From assembly GCF_964355755.1 (NCBI RefSeq), contig NC_092672.1, forward strand, positions 28,082,501 to 28,146,500: a DNA stretch of 64,000 nt, read 5' to 3'. Below, piece after piece: positions 1 to 11,200 of the stretch. The position numbers and the translations under genes were made by a program. Below the pieces are notes generated by a model. It did no database searches and was not told the DNA's origin. It saw only the letters and a program-made list of their open reading frames with translations. The DNA is from Antedon mediterranea. Its lineage: Eukaryota; Echinodermata; Crinoidea; Comatulida; Antedonidae. The number at the start of each line of letters is the position of its first letter. The first letter of the stretch is position 1.

Positions 1-276
1 TCCGTTTTCATCTCTATAAGTATTCTTAACTGTAATATTACTCTCATTCTTAATGACTACAGCTACGCCTCTACTATTTGTTTCTCCGTGTGAGAATATA
101 ATTTTCCCTCCCCACTCTTGCTGCCAACGATGTTCTGATTGCGTTGTGCTATGTGTCTCCTGAAGTAGTAATATATCTGATTTTGAATTCTTACACCAGT
201 TAAATATACTTTTGCGTTTCCTCAACTCTCCTATGCCCCGTACATTTAGTGTTATAACATTTAAATGATTATCCAT
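1..276 (-). CDS. LINE ORF2, N-terminal endonuclease part (runs off the left edge)
   Basis: Reading the minus strand from an ATG at 276 gives 92 uninterrupted codons to base 1. They begin MDNHLNVITLNVRGIGELRK and include LLLQETHSTT and GVAVVIKNES. These are the first conserved blocks of the apurinic-like (EEP fold) endonuclease that opens ORF2 of L1/Tx1-type non-LTR retrotransposons: the N..R..G motif, then the QE(T/H) motif with the catalytic glutamate. In the family this domain nicks target DNA to prime reverse transcription. The reverse transcriptase would lie left of the window. The frame is open to the edge, so this copy may be fairly young. It lies downstream of an ORF1 in the same orientation. 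Confidence 0.85.
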   Translation of the reverse strand, partial: MDNHLNVITLNVRGIGELRKRKSIFNWCKNSKSDILLLQETHSTTQSEHRWQQEWGGKIIFSHGETNSRGVAVVIKNESNITVKNTYRDENG

Positions 277-947
277 CAACATTACTAATTAGGTGACATT
301 CTATTTTACTGAATAATATTATGAAGAGTAAAAAAACAAAAAACAAAACAAAAATATTATAGCATTTCCAAAAACAATGGATGGACATATGGTTATTTGA
401 GCATATAATTATATTAGAGCATGTCTTTATGCCTACTATCAATATTAAATAGAATTTACTCGTAGACATTGATGAATTAAATATTTTAGTGTAGTTGCTG
501 TAATATATTATAAAGACCGCACTTAGCAGTTGAGAGAATTTGCATTGAGGCGGTTGTTTGGGAACTGACCATTCAACGCGAACCTCATTTACATATGAAT
601 AAACGTCATTGTAGTAATAGTAATTACTACAGCTACCTCGCTTGATCACGTAACTACCGCATGCAGAATCATGTGGGTTGTGTGGTGGATGGTAACAGTA
701 CATGAATATCAGTATCATTAAATAAACAATTAAGTACATTAACCAAATATTAGTTTCTATTTTGATAACAGATTGTATGGAATTAAAAGCATAGTATTTT
801 CAAAATGAAATAATATACATTAAATACACACAGTTCCGGTAATGTTCTCTTCACTACCAGCGATCTACAACGGAGGTATGTACACAAAACCATACCTCAC
901 TCTTCTCAAATAAGAGGGTGCACAGATTCTGGTTCCTGCATAGTGTA
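277..947 (-). other. Spacer between LINE ORF1 and ORF2
   Basis: About 670 bases separate the ORF1 stop (948) from the ORF2 start codon (276). This is long for an L1-like inter-ORF spacer. A 156-codon minus-strand frame crosses it (739-269), but its composition is low-complexity (Tyr, Ile and Phe runs) and it resembles no LINE protein I know. The spacer may contain another small insertion; I see no clear boundaries. Confidence 0.4.
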
Positions 948-1738
948 CTATGATGGGTAGAATGATTTAAAGGTTCCGTTCATTTCTTGATATCTGATGC
1001 ATGGTGGTAAAGACATTGGGATATATGCGAATTTAACGTTCTCTTTTGCACGTATTTGGTCTAAGTACTTCACTCTTAAATCCTTGCGTATTGCTCGTGT
1101 GTTCGCAGAAACGTCGTCCGATATGAATATTTTGTTTCCCGCCAACAGATTGCCTTTTAATGTTTTAGCTGCATTTGAGATAATGTACTTTTTATCCCGA
1201 TACCGTAATAGTTTACAGTGTATAGGTCTAACCCGTTTATCTTTAATTATACCTGTTCTATGTGCTCTTTCGATTTCGATGTCTTTTGCTCCGTCTAACT
1301 TCATATGTTTTATTAAAATGTCTTCAATCATTTCCTCACACGTCATATTCTTCTTTTTTTCTTGTCCCTCTGGTACATTATATAGGACAATATTGTTCCT
1401 TCTGGATCTGTTTTCAAGATCCTCTATTTTTCCTTCCAGTTTGCTTAAGTCAGGTGCATTCTTCTTTTTGTTTTCTATAGCGTTTAGCTTTTTTGTGTAT
1501 ACATAATCAGCTGTTTCTATCGATTGTTTTAGTTCTTCAATTTCTTTCTTTTGTTCGTTTGTTATTTTTTGCAATTCGGAAATATGGGCCTCTGTATACG
1601 ATATTCGTTTATCCATGCCCTCTAGTTTTTGGAGCACAATGTTTAACTTTAAGTCAATATCATCTAGGGAGACAACGCCCTTTTTTCCCTTGCCGCCCTT
1701 GGGTTTTACTGGGCCGGGATTAGCGGTATTGCTACCGG
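948..1738 (-). CDS. LINE ORF1 (L1-like RNA-binding protein)
   Basis: The minus-strand frame is open from 1850 to the stop at 948. From about 1738 onward it has the layout of an L1-type ORF1 protein. First comes a Gly/Lys/Pro-rich basic start (KPKGGKGKKG). A coiled coil rich in Leu, Glu and Lys follows (LQKLEGMDKRISYTEAHISE). An RRM-like segment has RRNNIVLYNVPEGQ and ERAHRTG, and the C-terminal part has RPIHCKLLRYRDKKYII. In the family the protein trimerises and coats the LINE RNA. The first ~37 codons of the open frame (1850-1739) are not LINE: they are an out-of-frame reading of the neighbouring repeat family. The LINE is therefore probably 5'-truncated just upstream of its ORF1 start, and the frame is a chance chimera. 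Confidence 0.8.
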
Positions 1739-2384
1739 TATTGTAAGTTGGTTGTTTCAAAAAGTGCTGGTGGATAACAAAGTTCATGTTCAAAAACTTC
1801 CTTGTTGTCACCTCGAGTCTCCTCTGGAACTGTAGGATCGATGCACACATATTTGCCTGTATGTACTTTATTGCCAGGATCTTGAATACATTGCAAGACT
1901 TTCTGGCCTAACATCCGTCCAAAATATTCAATGCTTAATACCACATTGCCAATATTCCGAGTCACCTGCAGTAACTCCCGTGTCAATGGTATGAAGTCCA
2001 AATGGATTTTCCAATTGCTATTGTGTTCCTGACGTGTGGCCAAAGTTCTTATGTTGGCCGCTGCTGGAGTAACGCCCTGATACTATTGCGAGGCATTACA
2101 TTCAACGCAGATTTGGTCTGGATGTACTCATTCCTAAATCTCTTGTCAAACCTCTGGTTTTCTTTGAGGCTTTTCATAGAAACCTTTTCAATCACCAGGT
2201 CTGTTGACAATCCAGCCCAGATGGTCCAAACGTCATACAACATGGAGGTCATTGTCAAACTGCTGTTGAACATCTTTGTATTTCTACTGGTTAAAAAATC
2301 GTTAAAATACTTACACATCCCAATATAAATACTGTAACCATGGCAACACAAATGCCATCTGGAAAAAAATGGAATGTAGATCAT
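1736..2384 (-). pseudogene. Frameshifted fragment of an uncharacterised multicopy invertebrate gene family
   Basis: Two minus-strand frames (2384-2049 and 2043-1732) are offset by a frameshift. The first carries LYDVWTIWAGLSTDLVIEKV followed by MKSLKEN. The second carries TRNIGNVV, GRMLGQKVLQCI and EVFEHELCYPPALFE. I recognise the WTIWAGLSTDLVIE block and the VF.(Y/H)ELC.YPPALFE block as signatures of a large uncharacterised protein family seen in many copies in corals, molluscs and other marine invertebrates. It behaves like a repeat or selfish gene. Its function is unknown to me. The frameshift and the abrupt switch to LINE ORF1 sequence near 1738 show that this copy is broken. Confidence 0.6.
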
Positions 2385-4136
2385 TCAGAAGCAACAGCAA
2401 CAGGAACTCATCTGCATCTTCAGCTGGTCATGTGTATCGCTTTGGACTGAAATGTTCACCCCAGGGTATCCCTGTGTGTATACCATTGTTGTTTAGAGCG
2501 AAAACAACATTTTTAGCTAAAATTGACACATTATGTTGTGTTTTTCCGCAAAAATGACATGCTAAATAAAATGTTTTGACTATAAGTTTGATATCACTGA
2601 ATAGGAAATTTAATAAGCTTTCGGATGACATAAATCACACTTGTATATAATGTATTTCAAATGGTTAAATATATGTAATTAATGGGGCATATTAATTTTG
2701 ACTTAAAATGACCTTTATTGACCTCTGACCCCTTGACCCAATGCTTGGATTTTCGGTGACTTTTAGTATGTCGTTCTACACTTTATATGGAATTCAAAAA
2801 TACTTACTTTGTTACTATTGCAATTTGTGGTGGGTATATCATTAGATTGACTGGACTAATAATACATTGTTGTGATTAGTCAAGTTTGAACTTTGACCCT
2901 TATATCTCGAAAACTCTTCATATCCAGATTCGTACCGTAATCTACGGAAAATTCTGGTCTAGAAAAGTTGGATGGCAATTTGTCTCCCGCCGGGTGATAG
3001 TTCCCACCTCCTGCCATCGGACTAAAACCAGAAGATGTTTAAGGCAGTGCTCGGTGGCAGTGTAGGGGCCTACTTCAATTGATGACATTTTTCTACGTGG
3101 CGTGATAACACATCAAATATATAATATTAAATATTAATGCAAAATACCAGTACACTTGGGTTGAGAGTTAAACAAAATATTTATTTGGCATGAATGATTT
3201 TAGTAAATGAAATAAAAGTGAAAACCTTGGGCCCAGGTATCGTACGTCCAGTTTAATACTCTTTTGTTCAAACTATAAGTTGTTCATCTTGCCCAAACAA
3301 CTCACATAAAAGAGGTGAATGAATAGTATAAGCTGTTCCACTCTGTAGATTCTACCGTATAACTCGTTGGCTATCTGCTTTGTAATTTATGGACTTATAA
3401 CTATTGTCTATAACAACGACTTTAATTTTTATAAGAGATTGCTTTCATTCAGGTAGGCTATTGTTGATAAGTTTGTATTATAGTATTAAACTATACTGTA
3501 CAATTTATATATTAAGTAGGCATCGGGACATCGAGGTATTTTAAAATTATGTCTGCTGCACAATCATAAACACTGGAAAATTACAGTAGGTCTACGTTTT
3601 TTATTTATTTGTTCCCAACGCTGTATCTCCACATATCTATTTCCGTAGTATCATGTGAATATTTTGTAATACAGCATCACATGTGATGCCTGTATCATGT
3701 AAGTTTAGTTTAAGGGTTAGGTTACTACTAGATATTCGACTTGCTTTATCTTACTCTTCCTTTAAATTTCTGCTCAATAACCATTTTGTTTAGTTTTTTC
3801 CTTTTCTTCTGAAAGGGCCAATTTAATTTAATTTTTGATTCTAAATTGTTTGTGTTTTATTTTATCTTTATAAATGATATTCATATTAATTGAATTATTT
3901 TTGTTACATGTTTATGTCATGATGTATTTTTGTGAGGGTCCCTAATAATCAGCTTCGGCTGGATGGACCACCTTCGTAAAATATTGTGAAATGTGAAACT
4001 CATGTGACGTATTACCAATTATTCTTATGATACTTCGGCGATAGATACAGTACTGAAAATCGGTTGCATTTCCTTCATGGTTGCACGTATCCGAAACACA
4101 GTAAATCTAGGAAATTAATTAACTGAAGATATATAT
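2385..4136. other. Intergenic, no gene recognised
   Basis: AT-rich sequence without a credible coding exon. Around 2700-2920 there are repeated short motifs of the type TGACCTCTGACCCC and TTTGACCCTTATATCTCG, as often found in dispersed repeats. Nothing else can be supported. Confidence 0.4.
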
Positions 4137-4321
4137 ATATATATATAGTTCTGAAAAGAAATGTTGAGTTTTTCGAAGTCTCGATCAATGTACTTAATTG
4201 ATCTTCCTTAGAACATTCTCACCCCCTCACGATCAAAGTAAACTGATCGAAACGTCAAGAAATTAACAGTTCTTTTCAGAACTATATAGCTCACGTGGTG
4301 TACCGCAAACTTTATATTAAG
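4137..4321. mobile_element. Palindromic foldback/MITE element (family B)
   Basis: The two ends are inverted copies. The left has AGTTCTGAAAAGAA then GTTGAGTTTTTCGAAG. The right has CGAAACGTCAAGAA then TTCTTTTCAGAACT, and finishes GTGGTGTACCGCAAAC. The same sequence recurs complete at 25745-25947 and as a half copy at 49894-50001. The outermost left arm here is replaced by a (TA)n run. It is a non-autonomous element; no transposase is visible. Confidence 0.65.
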
Positions 4322-4704
4322 GCAATCTAACATGACATTGAGCTCACCTTACCAATATAGGAAATTGTAACAGTCCTTTGATCTTATGTCTGGCTGCGAC
4401 AAAACATGCAATACTGTACTGATCGTGTCGCAGCCACAGATAAACCCTTTCATCTCCGGAGCTCAGCATCATGTTGTTAGGTTTCCTTGTTATATTAACA
4501 ATCTGTTTTATGTTATAATCGATTCTCATCACCCACCGTCATTTACGGTGTCCAGGCCTATAAGTTAATTACGGTACTAATTTATTTTATTGTTTTGTTA
4601 TACTATATAAGTGGATGAGCTGGACAATATGAAGAGATTTTTTGTAGCCGGTATGTATTACACTGTTGATTAATTTACATACCCTTTGCCGTAAACGTCA
4701 TTCC

Positions 4705-4922
4705 CAAGATAGCCGGTATATGGTGGTTATAACGTGCTTGCCTTCCAATCCCAAGGTCTAGGGTTCAATTCTGACCTAGAGCAAGGATTGTAACTCGATC
4801 GTTTCAACTCCAATCCCTAAACTTCAAATGAGGCTATAGCTTAAAAGCACGATAAATTATAACTTCCATTCTGTAATTGGCGAGGTGCTCACCGTTGGAT
4901 GCGTATGAAAAAAAAAAGAAAT
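4705..4922 (+). mobile_element. tRNA-derived SINE with A-rich tail
   Basis: A tRNA-like head near 4708-4782 contains an A-box-like segment (GGTGGTTATAACGTGC) and a B box (GGGTTCAATTC). An unrelated body of ~120 bases and an A-rich tail at 4908-4922 follow. This is the layout of a pol III-transcribed SINE mobilised by a LINE. Confidence 0.6.
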
Positions 4923-5084
4923 ATTAAATATCTTGTTATGTAAATTGTTACGTAGGCCTACTGAGAAACGGTTACGTGTTTATTATTATTATACGTCATG
5001 TATATTTTCATGTTATTTTGTACTGAAGAATAAAGAACGGCAAGTTACTAAGAGACAGCATGAGAAAGATTGATAAACATCGCG

Positions 5085-6245
5085 TGTATTATCGGGTTGT
5101 TTGGTACCCGAGTTTTCACATGATGATTATCGGGTAATTGTTTGGTACCCGAGTTGTCGCGTGATGATTATCGGGTTGTTTGGTATCCGAGTTGTCGCTT
5201 GATGATTATCGGGTTGTTTGGTACCCGACTTGTCGCGTGATGATTATCGGGTTGTTTGGTACCCGAGTTGTCGCGTGATGATTATCGGGTTGTTTTGTAC
5301 CCGAGTTGTCGCGTGATGATTATCGGGTTGTTTGGTACCCGAGTTGTCGCGTGATGATTATCGGGTTGTTTTGTACCCGAGTTGTCGCGTGATGATTATC
5401 GGGTTGTTTGGTACCCGACTTGTCGCGTGATGATTATCGGGTTGTTTGGTACCCGAGTTGTCGCGTGTATTATCGGGTTGTTTGGTACAGCGTTTTCGCG
5501 TGATGATTAATCGGGTTGTTTGGTACACCGAGTTGTCGCGTGTATTATCGGGTTGTTTGGTACCCAAGTTGTTGCGTGATGATTATCGGGTTGTTTGTTA
5601 CCCGAGTTGTCGCGTGATGATTATCGGGTTGTTTGGTACCCGACTTGTCGCGTGATGATTATCGGGTTGTTTGGTACCCGAGTTGTCGCGTGTATTATCG
5701 GGTTGTTTGGTACAGCGTTTTCGCGTGATAATTAATCGGGTTGTTTGGTACACCGAGTTGTCGCATGTATTATCGGGTTGTTTGGTACCCAAGCTGTTGC
5801 GTGATGATTATCGGGTTGTTTGTTACCCGAGTTGTCGCGTGATGATTATCGGGTTGTTTGGTACCCGACTTGTCGCGTGATGATTATCGGGTTGTTTGGT
5901 ACCCGAGTTGTCGCGTGTATTATCGGGTTGTTTGGTACCTGCGTTTTCGCGTGATGATTAATCGGGTTGTTTGGTACACCGAGTTGTTGCGTGTATTATC
6001 GGGTTGTTTGGTACCCGAGTTGTTGCGTGATGATTATCGGGTTGTTTGTTACCCGAGTTGTCGCGTGTATTATCGGGTTGTTTGGTACCCGAGTTGTGGC
6101 GTGATGATTATCGGGTTGTTTGGTACCCGACTTGTCGCGTGTATTATCGGGTTGTTTGGTACCCGCGTTTTCGCGTGATGATTATCGGGTTGTTTGGTAC
6201 CCGAGTTTCGCATGTATTATCTGGTTGTTTGGTAGGCCTACCCGA
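5085..6245. repeat. ~38-bp minisatellite with 225-bp higher-order period
   Basis: About 30 units of roughly 36-41 bp with core TATCGGGTTGTTTGGTACCC and GAGTTGTCGCGTGATGAT. Each unit holds a small inverted repeat (CGGGT...ACCCG around GGTACC). Variant units recur in register: the ACCCGAGTTG variant at 5451, 5676 and 5901, and the ACCCGACTTG variant at 5413, 5638 and 5863, all exactly 225 bases apart. That shows a six-unit higher-order repeat. Open frames crossing the array on both strands are by-products of the repeat. It lies upstream of the SLC17 gene. Confidence 0.92.
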
Positions 6246-7550
6246 GTTGAGACCAGAAAAAACGACAAGAAATATATTGAAATTTGTTCGGGACACGGTC
6301 CTCTGATTATTGTATTGTTAGCCCATAAAGATTAACAAGCCGTTGTTATTAATAAAGAGAAGAATGCAGTTTACTTAAGCTTATAATAAAATAAAGTACC
6401 GTACTAGAGTATACTATTGTCAGTTCTAATGGTGAACAGGATTCTCAGTTAAATTTATTCGATTTCTTTTTGATATTGATGAATACCAAGTGATATCCGT
6501 GTATAGCCTCGATCGAACACGAGTGATTAACAACCGCTATTCAATTTTGAAATTTACAATAAGATAAGTTTCCGTTCAGCACTTCGTTTGACCATTTAGG
6601 CGCCTGCCTCAACTTAAAAACCATTGATTTCCTATTAGACTGATGATATGGCATCCAATTCTGATTAGGCCTACCTACGAGGCCTACTGACCACAAATGA
6701 CGCTATTTCGCCATTAGTATCTTAGGCAAATTTCGTAATTACGAGCATCTCGTGAATAAAGTAACTGTGTGACAAGGTTCGATGCTCGATGTGAAAGCAA
6801 GCTCAACGCTCGCGATATTTTTCTCAGGGCGCCGGACTGTAATCAGGAGAGAGATACATCTCCCTGCTCTCATGACGCGCGCACCACAAGCAACTAGCCC
6901 ATCATAAATTCATTCTGCACATGCTCAGAAACTTATCTTCACTTATCTGTGCGCGGTATAGTACGGTAGGCCTATTGGTGACTGCTGTGCATTCTGCCAA
7001 TTTACAAATATTCTCTCCAGACTGAACTATAATGTAGGCCTATAAATATGGATATTGTATACAATGAAATGGGACAAAATTTAGTATGAAATTAAGAGTG
7101 GGTCCGCCCCTGTTGATGGAAGCAGTAAGTTATTTGTACAGTGCTCTCTTCCCACTAAAACACGCAACGCAGTGGGTTAACCAAGACAGGCGATAGTCCA
7201 GATAATCAACTGAATGTGATTGGTCAATTATTAATTGCGTTGCGCTTGCGTCCTTGCGTTACGCTCAGACTAGTGGAATCAGTTGTTCATGTTCACATCA
7301 TATTCTAAGCCTATTGTATAACTTTTCCCAAGGCTCCACTTTTCCCATATAATATTCTTTTACTATCGCTATAGTGGATCATCACGTTTTGATATTTTTC
7401 GAAAACTGGATTCCAGTTAAAATATACGTATTACACGCGTCAAATGTACTAAAATGTGTATTAGTTTACCAAAATTAATCCGAATCGAATCTACTAGACT
7501 AAGCTTCTTGATATGAGTTTTAACATTTACTTGTTAATGGTCGTCCATAG
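6246..7550 (+). other. Region upstream of SLC17; possible first exon/promoter not identified
   Basis: The first SLC17 exon that I can read begins at 7551 in mid-codon, so at least one coding exon must lie upstream. A locally GC- and CpG-richer patch at about 6820-6960 and 7160-7270 could be a promoter. No start codon with a matching donor could be singled out. Several TAGGCCTA palindromes occur here. Confidence 0.3.
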
Positions 7551-8214
7551 GTATGTGTGCCACGATATTCTTCTGGTTATATTGTACAAGAATCAACATG
7601 AGTATTGCTATGATAGCTATGGTACGCCGCCGAGAAAATACAACAAACAACATCAATGATGACCAATCGTACGAAGATTTAGTAAGTAAATTTCCTAAGC
7701 TAACCTATGATTATCATATGACAATTCTCTATAGACGTAATTGTTGTTATGATTTGTTATTATTATTATAGATACCAACATACAATTGGGATGAAATGAC
7801 CCAGCAAAGTATCCTGAGTGCTTTCTACATTGGTTACACGATCACACCAATTCCTGGAGGCTGGTGTTCGGGATACATTGGCGGTAAAAAAGTACTCGGG
7901 CTTGTGCTACTTTGCGAGAGTCTACTAATAGCACTTGTTCCATTTGCTGCAGAAATCAATGCAAACCTATTAATTATAATACGTGTTTTAGACGGAGCAG
8001 TACAGGTGTAGTATTTGTTAATATTGTAAAATGTTTTGCTTTTGTACTGAAGTAAACAGGAGAACAATTGACTTAAGGCCCAAACGAACGATCGAAAATA
8101 AAAAATGTTTTAATTTATTCCAGGGCGTGGGTGTTACTGCTGCCTACGTTATATTAGGAAAGTGGACAGCTCCCACCGAACGGAGTACTATGGTAGCTAT
8201 AGTAGCAAATGGTA

Positions 8215-8246
<32 letters not shown>

Positions 8247-11200
8247 CAATCTTTCTTTAATACATCGAAATACAAAAAAAAAAAGCAGACAGAGAAAAAA
8301 TAGAAAAATTATACAAAATCAATTCTCCTATATAAACACCTTCTTATAAAATAAATATAGTTGTGCACATCAAGTCAGGATATAGAGTGATACAAATCTA
8401 TGTTACAGAAGATTATCCCAGGCACTCCACTCTTCCCATTCTTCGGCTCTATTATTAATCAAACATCTAAACTTTTTAATTGTAAAGTAATATTTTACAA
8501 AGCTTATGAGGCCGGTGGTTGAGAGGAGGCCCGAAAACTTACTCTTATATATATATACAACTTTAGTATTGACAAAAGTAAATTAATCCTATTGGATGGT
8601 GTATTACTAAAAAGCAGTTCACTTTCCGATACACATATACGAATATCAAGATTTCGAGAACACCATTGAAAAAAAAAAATTGCTTATCCATCTACTGATA
8701 TTACATTTACAGAATAAATGATAAACTGTTTCTCTTCTAATGTTACAAAAGGAGCAGTTATCTTCGTCGATGTACTTAATAATCTTAAGGTAAACTTTAG
8801 TTGTGAGGATACTGTTGTTAAGTCTGTATTGGAACCATCGTAATTTTACGTTGTCGGTCACATTAAAAGTTGCAACATTAATTTCTTCCCATTCATGTTC
8901 CGAGAATTCAACATTTAAGATTTTACCCCACTTTTGTTTAGCTTTACAGTTAAAGTCTTTGTTTTGAATAAACTTACGATAAAAAGCTTTACATCCTGTT
9001 TGGGGTTTGGTTATGGTTTCAAGTATGGGTAAATTTATTGGGTTTATTTCTGTACCCAAAGAAGGGTATTTAGTTATAATTGCATCAATTAATCCATAGT
9101 ATTAAGGAAATTATTTTTTTTCACCTTATAGTGTGTTTTGAAGTTTTCATAACTAAGCAAGGTTCCTCTATCCGAGATTAAATCATTTATGAACCTTACG
9201 CCACACTCATAATAATTGGTGTAAAAAATTGGAAAGTTATTGATTAGAATCGAATCATTCAACCATATTGGTTCTTTTAGTACGTTATAGTTTGCAGATG
9301 CTGTTGAATTATGAATAGCAATAAACTCGGACCATGAATGGAGAACATCTCTCCAGAACAAATTGTTCATATTATTTTTCGACAGCCTCTGAATCATGCA
9401 TGAGCCGTATTCAAAGATTGATTCAGTTTTTTTACCATGGCATATTTTGTTGAAAACTACATTGAGAATTCCAGTGTTGTTACGAATTCTTCGCATCCAA
9501 CTAATCTTAACTGCCTTTATGTAACTGAAGATACCAATCATGTTAATTCCGCCATCCTTATACTCTCTAATTAGCTTATTTCTTTTGATTTTATCTTTTC
9601 CCTTCCAGACAAAATTAAAAAACATCCTATTAAGTTCATTTAGATAAGCTGTAGTAGGGTTTGGCAACATTGTGAAAATATAATTAAGTTTTGATAATAT
9701 TAGAGATTTTAACACAGTTAATCTTCCCAACACAGTAAGATTTCTCTTACGCCACACATTGATAGTAGACCTAATTTTACCAGTTATCTCTTCAACATTT
9801 ATTTTAGTCATTTTGCTTATTTCTAAGTCAAATGTAACACCCAAAAAATCAAAACGGCCTTTATCAAACCAGTCAAGATTTGAATTAGTATTAATTTGTT
9901 CACTCGAGAACTTTTTTAATCCAAATCATATTGCTTTGGATTTAGAAATGTTAATTTTTAAACCAGACATCTTTTCAAATTTTGAAAGTGTACTCATGCA
10001 TTCAGTAAGTGATTTGTGTGAGCCGTTCAGAAGAAATGCAGTGTCATCTGCGTATTGTAACATTTTAATTTCAGAGGTATCAATTGTTACTCCTTTAATA
10101 TTAATATTTTGGCGTACCATCATGTTTAGAATTTCCACTCCCAGAATAAATAGGTATGGAGATAGCGGATCGCCCTGTCTGCAACCTCTTTCAATATTTA
10201 AAAAATTGCTGGGGTGTCCATTAACTAGAACGCATGAAGAGATATTCGTGTAAAAAAGTCTACACCATTTCTTAAGAGTTGGTCCAAAATTAAAGAAGGT
10301 CAAACACTTAATAAATTTGAACGCCAGGGAATCAAAGGCTTTCTCGAAATCTACCAGTAATACGAGACCAGGTAGGTTTTTTTCGTCATAGAGTGAGAGG
10401 ATATCATATAAAATACGAACATTTTCTCCAATATAAATCCCGCTTGGTTTTCATTAATGATATTTGGAAGGACAGATTTTAGCCTCTCTGCTATGGCCGA
10501 TGAAGCAATTTTGTAAGCAACATTTAATAAAGATATAGGACGCCAATTTTTTAATTCTTTTCTTGATTTATTCGCCTTTGGGATTAGAGTGATTGCTCCC
10601 TGTTTTTGAGTGACTGAAAGGTTACAAGTTTTAAAGCCATATTTCAAAGAACGAAGAAGTAGAGCACCCAGTTTCCCCCAAAAAATCTTGAAAAATTCAG
10701 ACGTAAAGCCGTCTGTTCCAGGTGATTTGTTGTTTTTCATTTTATTGAGTGCATTTGTAAGCTCAGCTAAGGTCAATTCACTCTCAAGCTTTTGAGATTC
10801 TTCTTCTGAAACTTTTTCGAAGTTCTGGTTTGTTATTAATACGTTTAAATCTATTTGCTCTATATCTTTTTTTTATATAAAGAACTGTAAAAATGCTCAA
10901 CTTCCTTTATTATAAGTTTATTGTCCAAATGGTAAGAGTTAAGCACTACTAAATAGTCAAAGTATGCACAGAAAAGCAACAATGGTTCTGCTGCTTCATT
11001 GCACATGCCCGATGTAACTTTTTCATCAGTTGTACTGTGATTTTGTATTTTAAACTTCCCATATCGGTGCAACGAAACGAAACAAGGCGACAGTTCGGAT
11101 GAACCATCGCGCCGTGATTGGTCAAACTACTTGCAGTGCGGTTGGTCACGCACTAAATGGCACATAGTCTGTAGTTATTTGTATTTTACCGTAGTCGGAT

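Noticed and set aside
269-739. 156-codon minus-strand open frame between the two LINE ORFs
   Set aside because: Low-complexity Ile/Tyr/Phe composition, no recognised domain; most likely chance in AT-rich spacer.
997-1506. 169-codon plus-strand open frame
   Set aside because: Antisense shadow of LINE ORF1, whose coiled coil and RRM-like motifs are on the minus strand.
5358-6335. Several overlapping open frames on both strands
   Set aside because: Produced by the ~38-bp minisatellite; no start or splice context and no protein similarity.
9759-10253. 164-codon plus-strand open frame
   Set aside because: Antisense to the LINE reverse transcriptase.
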